From the NCBI GenBank assembly GCA_029204225.1, contig CM055095.1, positions 77,084,471 to 77,148,470 on the forward strand: a stretch of DNA of 64,000 nt. Direction: 5' to 3'. The position numbers and the translations under genes are program-made. This DNA is from Diphasiastrum complanatum (lineage: Eukaryota; Streptophyta; Lycopodiopsida; Lycopodiales; Lycopodiaceae). The first letter of the stretch is position 1. Every line of letters begins with the position of its first letter. The notes under the pieces were generated by a model, which ran no database searches, was not told the origin of the DNA, and was given only the letters and a program-made list of their open reading frames with translations. This document shows, in pieces, positions 34,388-46,500 of the stretch.

Positions 34388-36390
34388 TCACTTGTTCGTA
34401 AGTGCAAGACTTAAATTTTGAGAACTCTGGAATTATAAAAGATTTTGTAGGTTAAGTAAGAAGAGGTCTCTAGAGCATCAATCTTGTAACTTTCCTTTGA
34501 GGGCAATAATAAATGTAGTATCCACAATAATGACAAAAAAATATCATAAATTATTTATGATGCAATATAACATCATCTCATTTAAATACACACAAATCTA
34601 AGAATCCATAAGAGATAAAGTCTCACGATTAGGTCATTTTGAGCATGGGGGCCTTCTACTTAGGGTGAGAATGTGAAGGACTTGGCATGCTCTAATTCGG
34701 ATGCATTGTTCATTTTCGTAAGCACCAAATCTTTTTTTTTTTTTTAAAACTTTACTACAATAATAGTAGGTTGTCATGATTTGTCTCTTTCAAGTGAATT
34801 TGATGAAAAATATTAAGTGTTTTCTTAAATACATTTCAATTGCACATATTGCCTTGCCTAGACCATCTACAGGGACCATTACAGGTGTAATGCCTTATTC
34901 GGACCAATTAAAATCATTTTGCCTTACAATGTTTTACAAACCTATTGCAAGAGTTAAGGGCATTATCTAGATGATGCCTTAGAAGTTCAAAAGCCAAGTC
35001 CAAAAAATACACAAGGTGTTTGACTATGGCATATAAGCTTTGGGAAGGTTCTATGGCAATGTGCAAAATGTGTTTGCTTTAGATTTTGCTATGTCATATC
35101 CTAATCCTTAAAGTAATGGTGAGAAGATTCCTATATGTTGTTGAAGATGATTAAATCTTGCAAATGTTGTCTTTCCTCAAAACAAATACGAGTTTGTAGA
35201 GTTCCTCAATAAAAGTTGGCCATAAAACATTGAACTTCACATTACAAACTCTGAAAATAAACTCACCTTATTATTTTTTTTTTGCATACTATGAATTTTG
35301 AGAGTGATCTCACTGACATTTTGGACATATTATGATATCTAAATTCTATAATTTTTTTTTTTGTAAGAACATTGTGCTCATAAAAGCGTGATAAAGAAAT
35401 TTGAGAAAAAAAATTTGAAATTTGAGTGACTCATAGGGGAAAATCGGCAAAGTAAAGGAATGGAATGAACAATATTTTTCAAAATTCCATATCATAAAAT
35501 TTTTAACAGTGTTTTATTTAACCTCTTCTAAAAGTAATGGTTGTCATAAAATTTGAGAAGCTTAAAAAAATACAAGAATTTTGAGGATAGTTCAAAATGG
35601 GTTTCCGAGCATTATTCATAAGGATGAAATTTTTTTTTTCACCATCCTTTATACCTAAGAGACATTTATTTTTATGAGGTTTAACAGGAAAAGAAGGCCA
35701 CCCTCAGAGGCCGTTTTGCCAAGGAAGGGCCTTCAACCGAGGGTGGTAGCCTGAGGTGAAAGGTCCTTTCCACGACGGAATGGCCAAGGAGGTGACCTCC
35801 CTCAACGTGAAAACTTTGTTTTTTTTTTTTTCATAATATTTTCTTAGGTGCAACTTCTGGCATAAAGTGCATGTCAAAACAGGTACATCTCTCCACGTCA
35901 CGTCACTTTCTGACTTCCAAAAGATGCATGTTAAAATAAAAAAAATTAAATACATCGATTCACTGCTTGAGAAAATTGGCATAGTATAGGAATGGAACGG
36001 ACAACTTTTCTCAAAAAATGGCTTAAAAATCGAATAAAATAAAATTTTAAAGAAAATTTTATGTTTAGTAAAATATGTGTAGGATTCTAAACTACTAGCT
36101 TTTGAATATCTAGGATGCATGTACATGATTTTAATACTTCAAGAAAAAATCACGCAAAATTCTGAAATGGCGAAGTTCTGCCTTGTAGGTGCTCAATCTT
36201 CTGCACAATTTTTTATGTTACGTTTGTAACCTATTGATACATATTTGCAAAAGACGACATCCATTGAAAGATACAAGATATTAGAGGAAAACTTGAGTGA
36301 GGTCCAAAGCAATGCATAGATTCCAGGAAATTTTATTTATTTTGTTAAAATAAGGAAAACTGATTTTACATAAGGATATTGCAATAGAAT
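34388..36390. other. Intergenic sequence, nothing recognised
   Basis: AT-rich with several T or A runs (34735, 35275, 35350, 35817). A short inverted word set (GGAAGGGCC, GGTCCTTTCC) occurs near 35700-35775. No coding signal. Confidence 0.4.
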
Positions 36391-36810
36391 GGGGCACCTA
36401 TGCTTACAAAGTAATGTCGTTTGGACTTCGTAATGCACCAAGTTCATTTCAAAGAGTAATGCAATTTGCTTTTAAAAATTATCTGCAATTTTTTTTTTAA
36501 ATTTACTTGGACGACTTGGGAGTTCATAGTACAAATACAGACCACCTGGATCGATTGGAGAAAGTATTTGAAAGATGCCGCAAATATCAGATTTCTCTAA
36601 ATTCGGAAAAATGTTAGATATGGGTTTCCCACGGAGTTGTGCTTGGACATGTGATATCAAGACATGATATTGCCACGGATTATTCTAAGATCAAAGTTAT
36701 TGTGAAATTGCCACCGCCAACAACAATTCGTGGAATTTACGTGTTTATGGGTCATGCGAACTACTATCGAATCTTTATTATCTTCTTTGCGAATTTGGCA
36801 TGACCTATAT
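36391..36810 (+). mobile_element. Ty3/gypsy RT fragment, same family as 34083-34387, opposite strand
   Basis: The frame reads GTYAYKVMSFGLRNAPSSF, then after a shift in a T run IYLDDLGVHSTNTDHL and VFERCRKYQ, then a TAG, then LGHVISRHDI and FMGHANYYR. RT through connection domain is recognisable. No LTR or primer site is attached. Confidence 0.8.
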
Positions 36811-36959
36811 ATAAACTAAATATTGTTCCTAAATTAAAATATTAAATAAAAGTATTGTCACTCGTTAAGATTAGTTAAAAAACCAGATTAATTATACTAA
36901 TAAAATATATTAAACTAATTAATATCTTAATGAAGTACACTAAGTTCTGAATCTGTAGT

Positions 36960-37236
36960 CTTCACACGAGAGTGAATAGTCCCGTGCATTTTAGGTTCGC
37001 CGTGCATATCGGTGGAAAGCCTGTGACCGTTCGATTTTGACACGTCTCCTATCACTGGCCATTAAGAAGCCTCCAGGTGGCACCTCACCACGTGGCCGAC
37101 ATCCAAGAGGGCAGAGCTATGATTTATCGTCGCTTTGCACATAGATGCAGGCAGAGATTTGTCTTTGCTGCTTGAGGAAATACAGAAAAAAAGTCTAAGA
37201 AGAAGGAAAAGAAGAAGACGATCGATCGATTAACTT
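36960..37236 (+). promoter_or_regulatory. Putative promoter and 5' leader of the GH31 gene
   Basis: A G-box core CACGTG lies at 37089-37094, about 145 bp before the start codon, and GACACGTC occurs near 37040. The leader is purine-rich (AAGAAGGAAAAGAAGAAGACG at about 37199-37220). An in-frame TAA six bases before the ATG rules out extension upstream in this exon. No clear TATA box. Confidence 0.35.
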
Positions 37237-37555
37237 ATGTGTTTGCAAATGCTACATTTGCCTCATAATTTTTGTTCGTCAAGGATCGAAAGCTGCTCTA
37301 CTGTGAGCGCGCAATCACTTGTTTTGCAAAGATTGAGATTATCATCACATGAGAAGAAATTGCAGGCATCCTTGTTGCATTGGAAATGCACCGATAAACA
37401 GATTGCTGCAAGTATCTTTCTATGGAAACATCACTGTTATTATAATAGAATTGATGAGCTGATAAGTGCAAATAGACAGGCCGTGCTATCCTTTTGCAGA
37501 ATAGAAGCTGGTCCGAAGACTGCTGGATCTTACGGTCCATTAACTCGTTTTCCAG
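37237..37555 (+). CDS. HGL1: GH31 gene exon 1 (N-terminal extension)
   Basis: 106 residues, rich in Ser, Leu, Arg and Lys with few acidic residues, as in an organelle transit peptide. Donor TTCCAG|GTTAGT leaves one G, which with CC of exon 2 makes Ala. The phase match, the upstream in-frame stop and the promoter-like leader support it. There is no conserved motif to prove it. Confidence 0.6.
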
Positions 37556-40500
37556 GTTAGTTGCTCTGCAGATCATCAGATTTGAGGTATATCGAGTGGA
37601 ATATTGTAACGTAGAGCGAGACATTCTAGATGGCAATTTCACTAGCAGCCTTTGCATATCTTTATATATTTATGTGTTTTATTATTATGCTATTTGTTTC
37701 ATTGCATTTTTAGTAGGATTCTGAAGCCTTGCATCTATCTTTACTTTCAAGTTTCCAATATAAGGTGCAGCACTCAACCTAACAATTTACACACCATTTC
37801 ACATGAAGTCGAGAATGATTGCAAAAGCATTCAGCACATTTATCAATCACCTTGAACTAGATAAACTCGCAGAAGCTTCTTTCTACTTAGAATTATGCTC
37901 CACACAATAGATAGTCAGTCCTTTCTGAATACCTTCAAGATTGTCGAAACAAGCATCAGACGTATTGAAAAAACGAATGTTCAAACTTCATACTTATCCA
38001 GGTCCTAGAGTCAGTGACACCATGGTATGTCTCACTAAAACTAGAATGAAGAGAAATGCTAGTGTGCCATGCAGCCTACACCTCGACCTAGTCTAGCTAC
38101 CGATGTTCCCTTCAATTAGAGTAGTAATTACAGCAGAATGCAAAGCACCAATCAGACACTGCAAGCAAGACGACAGTGTAATAAATATCAGAGTGTTTCT
38201 CTAATCCAAAGTTGCACATATTTTACAGTGCCACATCTACGTATGCCAAGAACAGCAAGATTCCAGGGAACCCGCCAAAAGTCACTTACTGCTAGTTATT
38301 AGCTGCCCAGCTTACGAGTCACCTTCAATTAATGTTTCACAGGCAATAGAAATTGATTTCCAACAGCTACACCACGTGTATATTCGTTACAGAACCTTGT
38401 TTAAGAAAACAGAGATACACTAGCTTCTAACGTTTGCAAAAAAAGAAAAGAAAATAAGAAAGACAACAGAGATACTTGTGTCTCATACCAGCATCTATTA
38501 AAGATGTACCTCAGCTTTGTATTCTGGAATTTTGCTCAAGACTTCCACTGATGGCACTGGAAGCCTTCTAACATGGTGCATAGGCATAACTTCCTAGTTG
38601 CTATTTTACATACAAGTCATCCAAAGATCTTAGCGTAACTCTAGTTTGCTAATCAAACAGATAGCCATCACAGAACTATACATAGCTTTATGAAGCAGAA
38701 GCTTATTGAAGCATTAGTCACTCTAAATGATATGACTATGCTTTCCAAAATGGCACACTAATCCCAATATTTTTATTTTGAATTCTAAATTTGATGTCTC
38801 TTCACTCCCAGATTTATTTTAGAAAGTCAGTGCACTCCTTCAGGTCCTGAACCTAAAATCATTTGCATTCGTAGGTGAATTTGACATCACTCATCATCCC
38901 ATGTTACATCAACCTTGTTCAATTCACACCAGGCCCCTTTATTGCTCAGGTGGTGATTCCAAAGCCAAGTTGGCTTCAAAACACGAATGCCTTCCCGCAC
39001 CCCCAACTACACGCTCCCTGAAAGGGGCAAATGAGTTCTGGCATCCACTACTAGTGCTTTCTCTGCGGTAATCACTTTGTTTTCAGGTACCGTACTTGCA
39101 GATACTGTCTGGGTGCCCTTTGTTTGGGGTCCGTAGTAGCCCTTCGTTTGGTCCAAAACGGGCTTAGGACATTAAAAAAATGTCTTTTTTTGTTTTTGAG
39201 CTGTTTCTTCAAGCCAAAGAAACTCTCAAATTGAAGATTTTAAAAGAAGTTGAAGTGCGTTTTGCACTTCGGACCCCTTCATATGAAATTCTGCTTAAAA
39301 AACCCAGATCCAACGGCTTTCACCGAAAACTATATTTCAAAAACTAGAAACATTGTACATATATGACTTTCTTGTGGCCACCCATGCATGACCCGGGTTT
39401 CTGCTGACGGGACACGTGTCTCGTTGACTGCCTCCTGACAAGTGCAACTGGTCCTAGTCACCTAACTTGACCCACAATACAAAAACACAGTGAGTTTAAC
39501 TCTAATTCCTATCTAATATCACTACTTAATACCTAATTCTTATTACTAATTACCTAGTTCCTATAGGCTATTACCTATAATCTATTATCTTTCAAAATGC
39601 ACTTCCCGACCTACTTACTACTTAGTTCTAACACCGTCCCTCCTCTCAACTTTGAATTTTCATGGATGATGGCTCAAGCCTCACACTCCTAAATTTTTAA
39701 GAAAGCCTCTAAGATCTCTCCCTCTCCCTCACATTCACACTCTCTCTCCTACACACACACTCACTGTCCCTCTCACTCCCTCTCACTTCTACCGATGATC
39801 TTTCAATGATTCACCTGAGTTCCAACTCTCAAAGGCAAAATCTAAACCGAATGGCAAAAAGAAATTCATCTCCCTCATCACCTATCCATAACCCCCCCTC
39901 TCCTCTAAGGTCTTCTCTCAATAGCTCAAAGGCTTAAACTTCTGCTTCTCTCACTCCCTCTCCTCTTCTCGTTGGAACCATGATTCGAACAAACATTGCA
40001 CTTGATGGAAATGCATCCTCTATAGATGATGGCCTTGTTGTTGCTAATGGAGGCCGTGATGGTCCTACCTCCATCATTGAAGGCCCTGAGGGCCTCGTTG
40101 CTGATGAAGTGGTTTGTGATGGCCCTGCGATTGTCGATGAAGTAGGTTGTGATGACCTTGCTGATGTGGATAAAGCCGTGATGGTCTTGTCGTTGATGGT
40201 TAAGGGAATGATGGATCAACTCTGGTGCTAAAAGGTGCACCGCTATCGTCAACCCCTGATATTGTGACTAGCTACCTAGCTACCCCCGAACTTGTAATGT
40301 GGTTTTGAGAGGCAATGAATAGACTTTAGTTGTATGAACTAGTTACTTTAAGCAAGGGTTAGATGTACTATATGTTGATTGGAGAATCTTCATTTTGAGC
40401 CACTAGTAAATGGTTAGATGTCTTCTCTTACTAGCATAAAGGATGATGCTCAATATTTCAGTATGTGTTTTACTTGAAGTTAATATTGTTAGAATTCCAT

Positions 40501-43500
40501 AAATCATAATATGGATGGACAGACTAGGATTCGAACCAAGGACCTCCCTCATACCGGATGGGATGCTGTACCACTGAGCTATCCGCCCTGTTTAACAGTT
40601 CTCTCTAGAGTGTGGATTGATACTCCAACAAATATTGGTTATCAAATTTCATGGTTTCTGCCTTACGACCTCTTTAAAATAGAGGAGCAGGATGTCCATC
40701 ACAACAGTAAAAAGAAACTATTATGATTAGGAGTCAGGTTTTATCACTAGTCATGCGCTCCTTCGAATTGGTTTAGCTTCCAAAAGTGAGTTAGAGTGGT
40801 GGTTTTAATAAGTTGGACTTATCCTCACATCCTCATTTGATATTATGGTGACAATACCTAGTTGATTCAATTTATAACATTGGAAGCCCTTGGGGGAGAC
40901 ATGGCAAGGCTGATGTGCAAGGACTTTAGTCACTTGCCGGGGAAGTAGATGGGAGCATTCATTTTCAATGACTTCGGTTGATCGTTTACTCATATGCTCA
41001 TTTATTGTCGCTTATGAAGTTCATGTGAATTAGGAATATCAAAGTCATGAGGATGAGTCATGATGAATAAGATTGTATTTGTACAAGAATGAACAACTTC
41101 TCAAAATGTCGCTGAAAAATGTTGTCTATACATTACCATTTGTGGTTTTAACAGCAATTATGGCTAATTTATTTGGATAGGAAGCTTGAAAGTTACCTCT
41201 CTCTCTATAGGTTAACGTAGTTATTCAATAAAATTTGCATGAAGTAAAGTTAAATGCAGTCATCTCAGCTTCTGAGATATTCAGCACTAAGTTTACTAAG
41301 CTGGAAGCCACTTCAAGGAATTTGGGTCAAAATGTGTGGTTTTTGAATTATAACCAAAAACATGCTTTTATTGCTATTATAAAATTTATGTAGAAAAGGA
41401 AGCGTTTCTTTGGAAATTTTTCTTGGGCATTCTGTAGTTTTGAGAACAAAATGTTGAATTGCACTTAATAAAGTATACCCACTTAAATGATTATGTACTT
41501 TTTGAGAAGATGCTTAGCAGACCCTTGCAATTTGTGAGAGCAAAATGTCTTGTTACTTTCAAACACCCAATTCACTGTCTAGCAACGATGAGGTCATAAT
41601 AATACACTCCATGGCTTTTGTTGTATCAACAATTTATTAATTTTCTAACTGGACTATTGTTTAATCTCGTTTATATTCTGAACAGCCGGAACACAAAAGC
41701 TTGCACTACGATGTGAAAGATCAAGAATATGTAAGCTTGAGTTAAGGGATAAAAGAGCTCCAAAAGTTTTTGCAAATATGGCAAGGCCCACAAGTGACAT
41801 GCTCTGGACTAGAATAGTTGGGGACAAGGTGTTCAGATTCGACTCCAGTGAAGTGGAACGAAAACAATCTTTTCCTTCTTTGTCATTTTTGGATCCAATA
41901 GTTCGTGAGTCAATTGTAGAGGATCCCAATGGTCTATGGGAGGAGCCTACCTTTGTGCCAAGTTTCAACTCTAGAAGTGGGCATCAAATTGTCACATTGG
42001 AGGTAAATACGGTGTAGTTAGCCCACCAAGATATCTAAAGACTAGCTTTGAATTGGCACTTGCAACTCATAAACTTTGATAGTTATGAGCCGAGAGTTAA
42101 GAGCTAAGAGCTAGGAGGAGTAGATTTTGCATATTTGATTATCATATTGGACGTCTTTTTATGTCTTTTTCAATCTAAAGTTGTTTTTGATCAGTCTTGT
42201 GTTTTGTACTTGTATGATATATTGATTGCAGTAAATCTTTTTGTTTATTGAAAAGCTTAACACATTATACAATTAGATGGCTGAATAAGATTGTTGATTG
42301 TAGTTTCCAGCCAATACCTCCTTCTATGGCACTGGAGAAGTTAGTGGATCGCTTGAGCGTAGCGGAAAAAGGGTAAGGAAAATGCCATTTATGATTGTAT
42401 TTTTTCTTCTGTAGAGAGTACTAAACAGGTTACATGCATGTCTTGCTGTTGGATTTACCTCCTTTTTCAGCTTGCATACAACAAAAAGTAGATGTTTCGT
42501 GTGTAGTTATGCCTAAAGAATGACTATATTAACTGCCTTTAGTTTTTAAAGTTTCTGCTTTTATAGACGTTCACAACATGTTGATTAGTTTTAATAGTTC
42601 TTTGTTGGTGAATTGAGCATATCTAGGTCTTTCTCAGATCTTGTGGTAATAATTGAAATAAGACTTCTAATGCATTCAAACTATCATGCAGATTATCACT
42701 TGGAACACAGATGCCTGGGGTTATGGCAAAGGTACATCGTCTTTGTACCAATCACACCCTTGGGTGTATGTTCTTCTCCCTGATGGAAGTTCATTTGGTG
42801 TACTTGCTGACACTACTAGGCGATGTGAGGTAAAAATTCTACTTCACAGGGTTCCAGAAGGGGAAAAAAATTGTTGAAACTCTAATGTGAATCTTACAAC
42901 AGTGTAGTGTTTTTGTGATAAGTACTTGAGAATGGAGGATTGACTAGTGCATCATTGTGAATAGAGTCAGAGGATCACTCATCAACAAGGCATGGTTCTT
43001 ATCAATTGCCATAAGAACGTGAACCTTACTGCTATGAATTGGCTGATTATCCCACATTTACTTTGATGTCTATGGTGGCATTGATTTTTGGCATCCGAGG
43101 AGAGAGCCAACCACTTATTGAGCTCCTGGTGTGCAAATAGTTGGCAAATCTAACATTTAGTCCACTTCTTGAAGGGAAAACATTTCCTTTGTTATTGCAT
43201 CTGATTCTTTCTCATATAACTTGTTTGCATATGCTCACATTTCCTACCATTTTGGTGTTCTACTGCTCCCTTTGGCCCCTTTTTTGAGTGTAGTTTTTTC
43301 CAAAAGGCTTTGAGGTTTGATATGAGCTCCTTATGTGGGGCTTAATGTTTTCTTCTATAAACTCCTCCTCACTATTCTTTGGTAATCCCTTTTTCCTATG
43401 AACATTTCCTTGTTATTGGCTAGTTTCCGTTGCTTCTCCATTTATTACACACTATTCCTTTTCCTTTACTTCTTTTTGCACAAACTTTAAAGTACTTACA

Positions 43501-46500
43501 AGGTTCTTAGAATTTCGGTTAGGGTCTTGCTCACTTGTCCACAGTTTTTCTGCCAAGTTGTGATCTTTAAGATTTCTTCAAGCTTCTCTGGTAGAATCTT
43601 GTCAACGACTTTCAAGTAGGCTGTTCTTGTTTGGTTTCCTAAATTGTTTTTTTAGCTGCACCTTTTGTGGTAAACATACTTGGCACATGGGAAGATTCTT
43701 GACAATCTGTTTCCAATTTTCAAGTTGTGTATCACATGAGCAATTTTGAAAGGGGTAATTGGGTACTCAGTTACACCTTTGACTTATTCGGTCCTACATG
43801 TGTAGTAATGTTCTATACCTTCAAAGAGAGATGACTCACTATATGTTTGAAAATTGTAACATCTGCACAAGCAAGAAGGTATATTCTACTACTGTTATTT
43901 TAAATATATCTGAAGAGTTTTTTACCCATTGCTGAATTTTTCATCGTTGTCCTCCAATGCTTCAATTCATATTGGATCTCTACCTTTTTTTGTGATTGAA
44001 GCTTGTCTACATCTTGCCCTTTCCAATTTATAGTCTCTTTCCAATGTAATATTCCTTCCGTTGGAGAGTTTTTGAGCATATTTTGCTGGTCAAAGAAGTG
44101 GATCATTGTATGAAAGATCAATATGTTTGTACATAGGAGATTGAGGTGGTGCAAGTGCAAAGTAGGAAGCCACCAAGTATGTCACCATCTAGGCGTTTTT
44201 CATCTCCAACATATAGATTATTGATGTTTGTCTTCCTTGACAGCTTGTGTTATGGACTCATAACCTTGATTGATAGTTGCCCTAACTACATACCTTTAGG
44301 TATCGTGCCACTTACCATTAAGCACATGTTCTTATGGGACCCCAGTACCCTAATTTGTCCTAATCTCTAGAAGGTTCTACCAAGGACCTCTAGATAGCAT
44401 ACATAGGGTTGTCATTCAGTCATTTGGTAGATGATTGTATTCCTTCTCTTCTAAGAGGTATTGCTTGGGCTCTTCGTGGGAGATCACTTGTCTATGTTAC
44501 TACCGCTTGAAGGGATTTAGCCAGTGTTTTTCATTGATATGGATGTATGTGATTGAGTTCATAACATAAGATTTGAGTTCTTTTCTTTTACCTGACTGGT
44601 TTTCCTCTTGCCCATTATCGTTGTTTTCTCCTACCCGTCATCATTCTCTCTCTAGACATTTTCTTTTTGGCCAGTTTTCTCTTTCTAGACGCTTTCTATT
44701 TGGTCTTCTCTCTAAACATTTTTTGGGCATTCTCTCTCTAGACATATTCTTTGGCTGTTTTCTCTCTCTAGCCCTCTCTTGCTTGTTTTCCTCTCTTGCC
44801 CATCATTTCTCTGCCCTCTCCTTCTCATTTTTCTCTTTCTTGCCCTATCATCATCAGATGATTTGACATCACAAGTGTAAGAAATTGCCAAGTGAAGATC
44901 CTCTAGCCCATTGAATTTCTCGCCTGCCCACCAATTTCTCTCTCCTGCCATGTTGCCCACATTATTACCTTATTTATTTTTGTCGTTTGATGTGAATTTT
45001 GTTTTAACGATTTGTTTTTCGCTTGTTTCCTTATGTTATTTTTGTTTGCATTTCTATAATTTTTATTTTTGTTTTTATGTTTATTTCTTTAGTTCATTTT
45101 AGTTTGTTTATGCTTACATTTCCTTTTGTTTTGTTCACGATCTATGTATAAAAGAAAATTAGAAAAGTCAAAATCGAGTTTTTTTTTTGGTTTTATATTT
45201 TACACTTTGGTTTTATAGAAAATATGTTTTCCACTTTAAACTCGTTAATGATCAGTTTTATTTAGTAAGTTGTTTTGTTCTTGTGCTTATTAAAGATTTC
45301 ATGCTGAGGCCTCTTTATGCATCCTGCTACCTCTCGTTCGGCTGCCTCACTCTTACATGATGATCTCCAAGTCCTAGCTTGATGATTATTTTATTGCAAT
45401 CAATCATAACACTAACCTTTTGCATGTTGTTCAATCTCAAATACTCACTTTACAAGCTCTCCTTGAACCCATTTCCTTTTGTCTTTTTGCACTTCATACT
45501 CATATTTCGGCTGCTCCTGTTTTTGATCCTCCACTTGATCCTTTTGTTTGCCATAGATATTACCTCTTGGGAGGGTGAGTGTTATGGACACGCATTATAG
45601 TCCATGCTTCTCTACTTCTGACAGTATTAGTGGACACGTAGTTTATATTACACGTGACAGGCCTAGAAATACTATTTTACATAGTTTTCTATTTTTGTCC
45701 CTAATTTTTGAATTTCACTTTCCCTCCAAATCAATATGAAGGGAGGTAGGGTTTGTCCACTATAAATAGCCACTAAGGCTGGTCATTTGCTAGTTTTTGA
45801 TCATTTGACTTGGGCTTCCTGTAGGGGAGTTGTACTATTTTGGAAATCTTAGTTGGAGATCTGCCTGAGCTATTGGCGGCCATTGATATTCATATAGTTT
45901 CTTAGTTGGAGAATGCTATGTGAATGCCTTTTGCTGTTTTTCTATGCATCATTGATACTAATACCTATGAATCTGTTAAAAATGAGATAGTGATAATATC
46001 ACACATTGAGAGAGATACACAAATGATAGATTCAGCATCATACAGTGTGTGACGAGTCATATTGTGCGAGCCTTTCGGAGTCACTATCACACATTGCATT
46101 CACATATTCTCTCGTTGACATTCCAGTTTCTATTGATTCAGGTGCTCAAACTATTTCCCTTGCTTTTATTTTTGTTTGCACTCTAGACATCTCTGCTGTT
46201 TTCATGGTAGTTCCACGTATACATGTTCTGATAGACAGGTTCTTTTTGTTCCTTGTTCATTTCATCGGGAGGTTATCCTTGAGGATATGCCTTTAGGTGA
46301 TATACCTTTGGTGGTTGAACTTTCACATGTTCTGTTGAGGCTTCTGCTATTGATGCTTCTACGGTTCATTCAATGCTTCTACATCCATTGTCGGAGGATA
46401 CCTTTTATATAGTTGTTGCTGCTTCTCTTGATAAGATCCTTCCAGATCGGTGTCCATGTATTCTACAATATCCTTGTGCTTTCGTGGATGGTTTTGGTGC

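Noticed and set aside
42311-42372. Alternative acceptor for GH31 exon 3 at 42310
   Set aside because: It would shift the frame and lose [12 protein letters not shown]; the TAG acceptor at 42303 keeps it.
44573-45102. Phe/Leu/Ser-rich ORFs resembling membrane proteins
   Set aside because: They arise from a TCTCTC- and T-rich stretch inside the LTR element; the composition explains the hydrophobicity.
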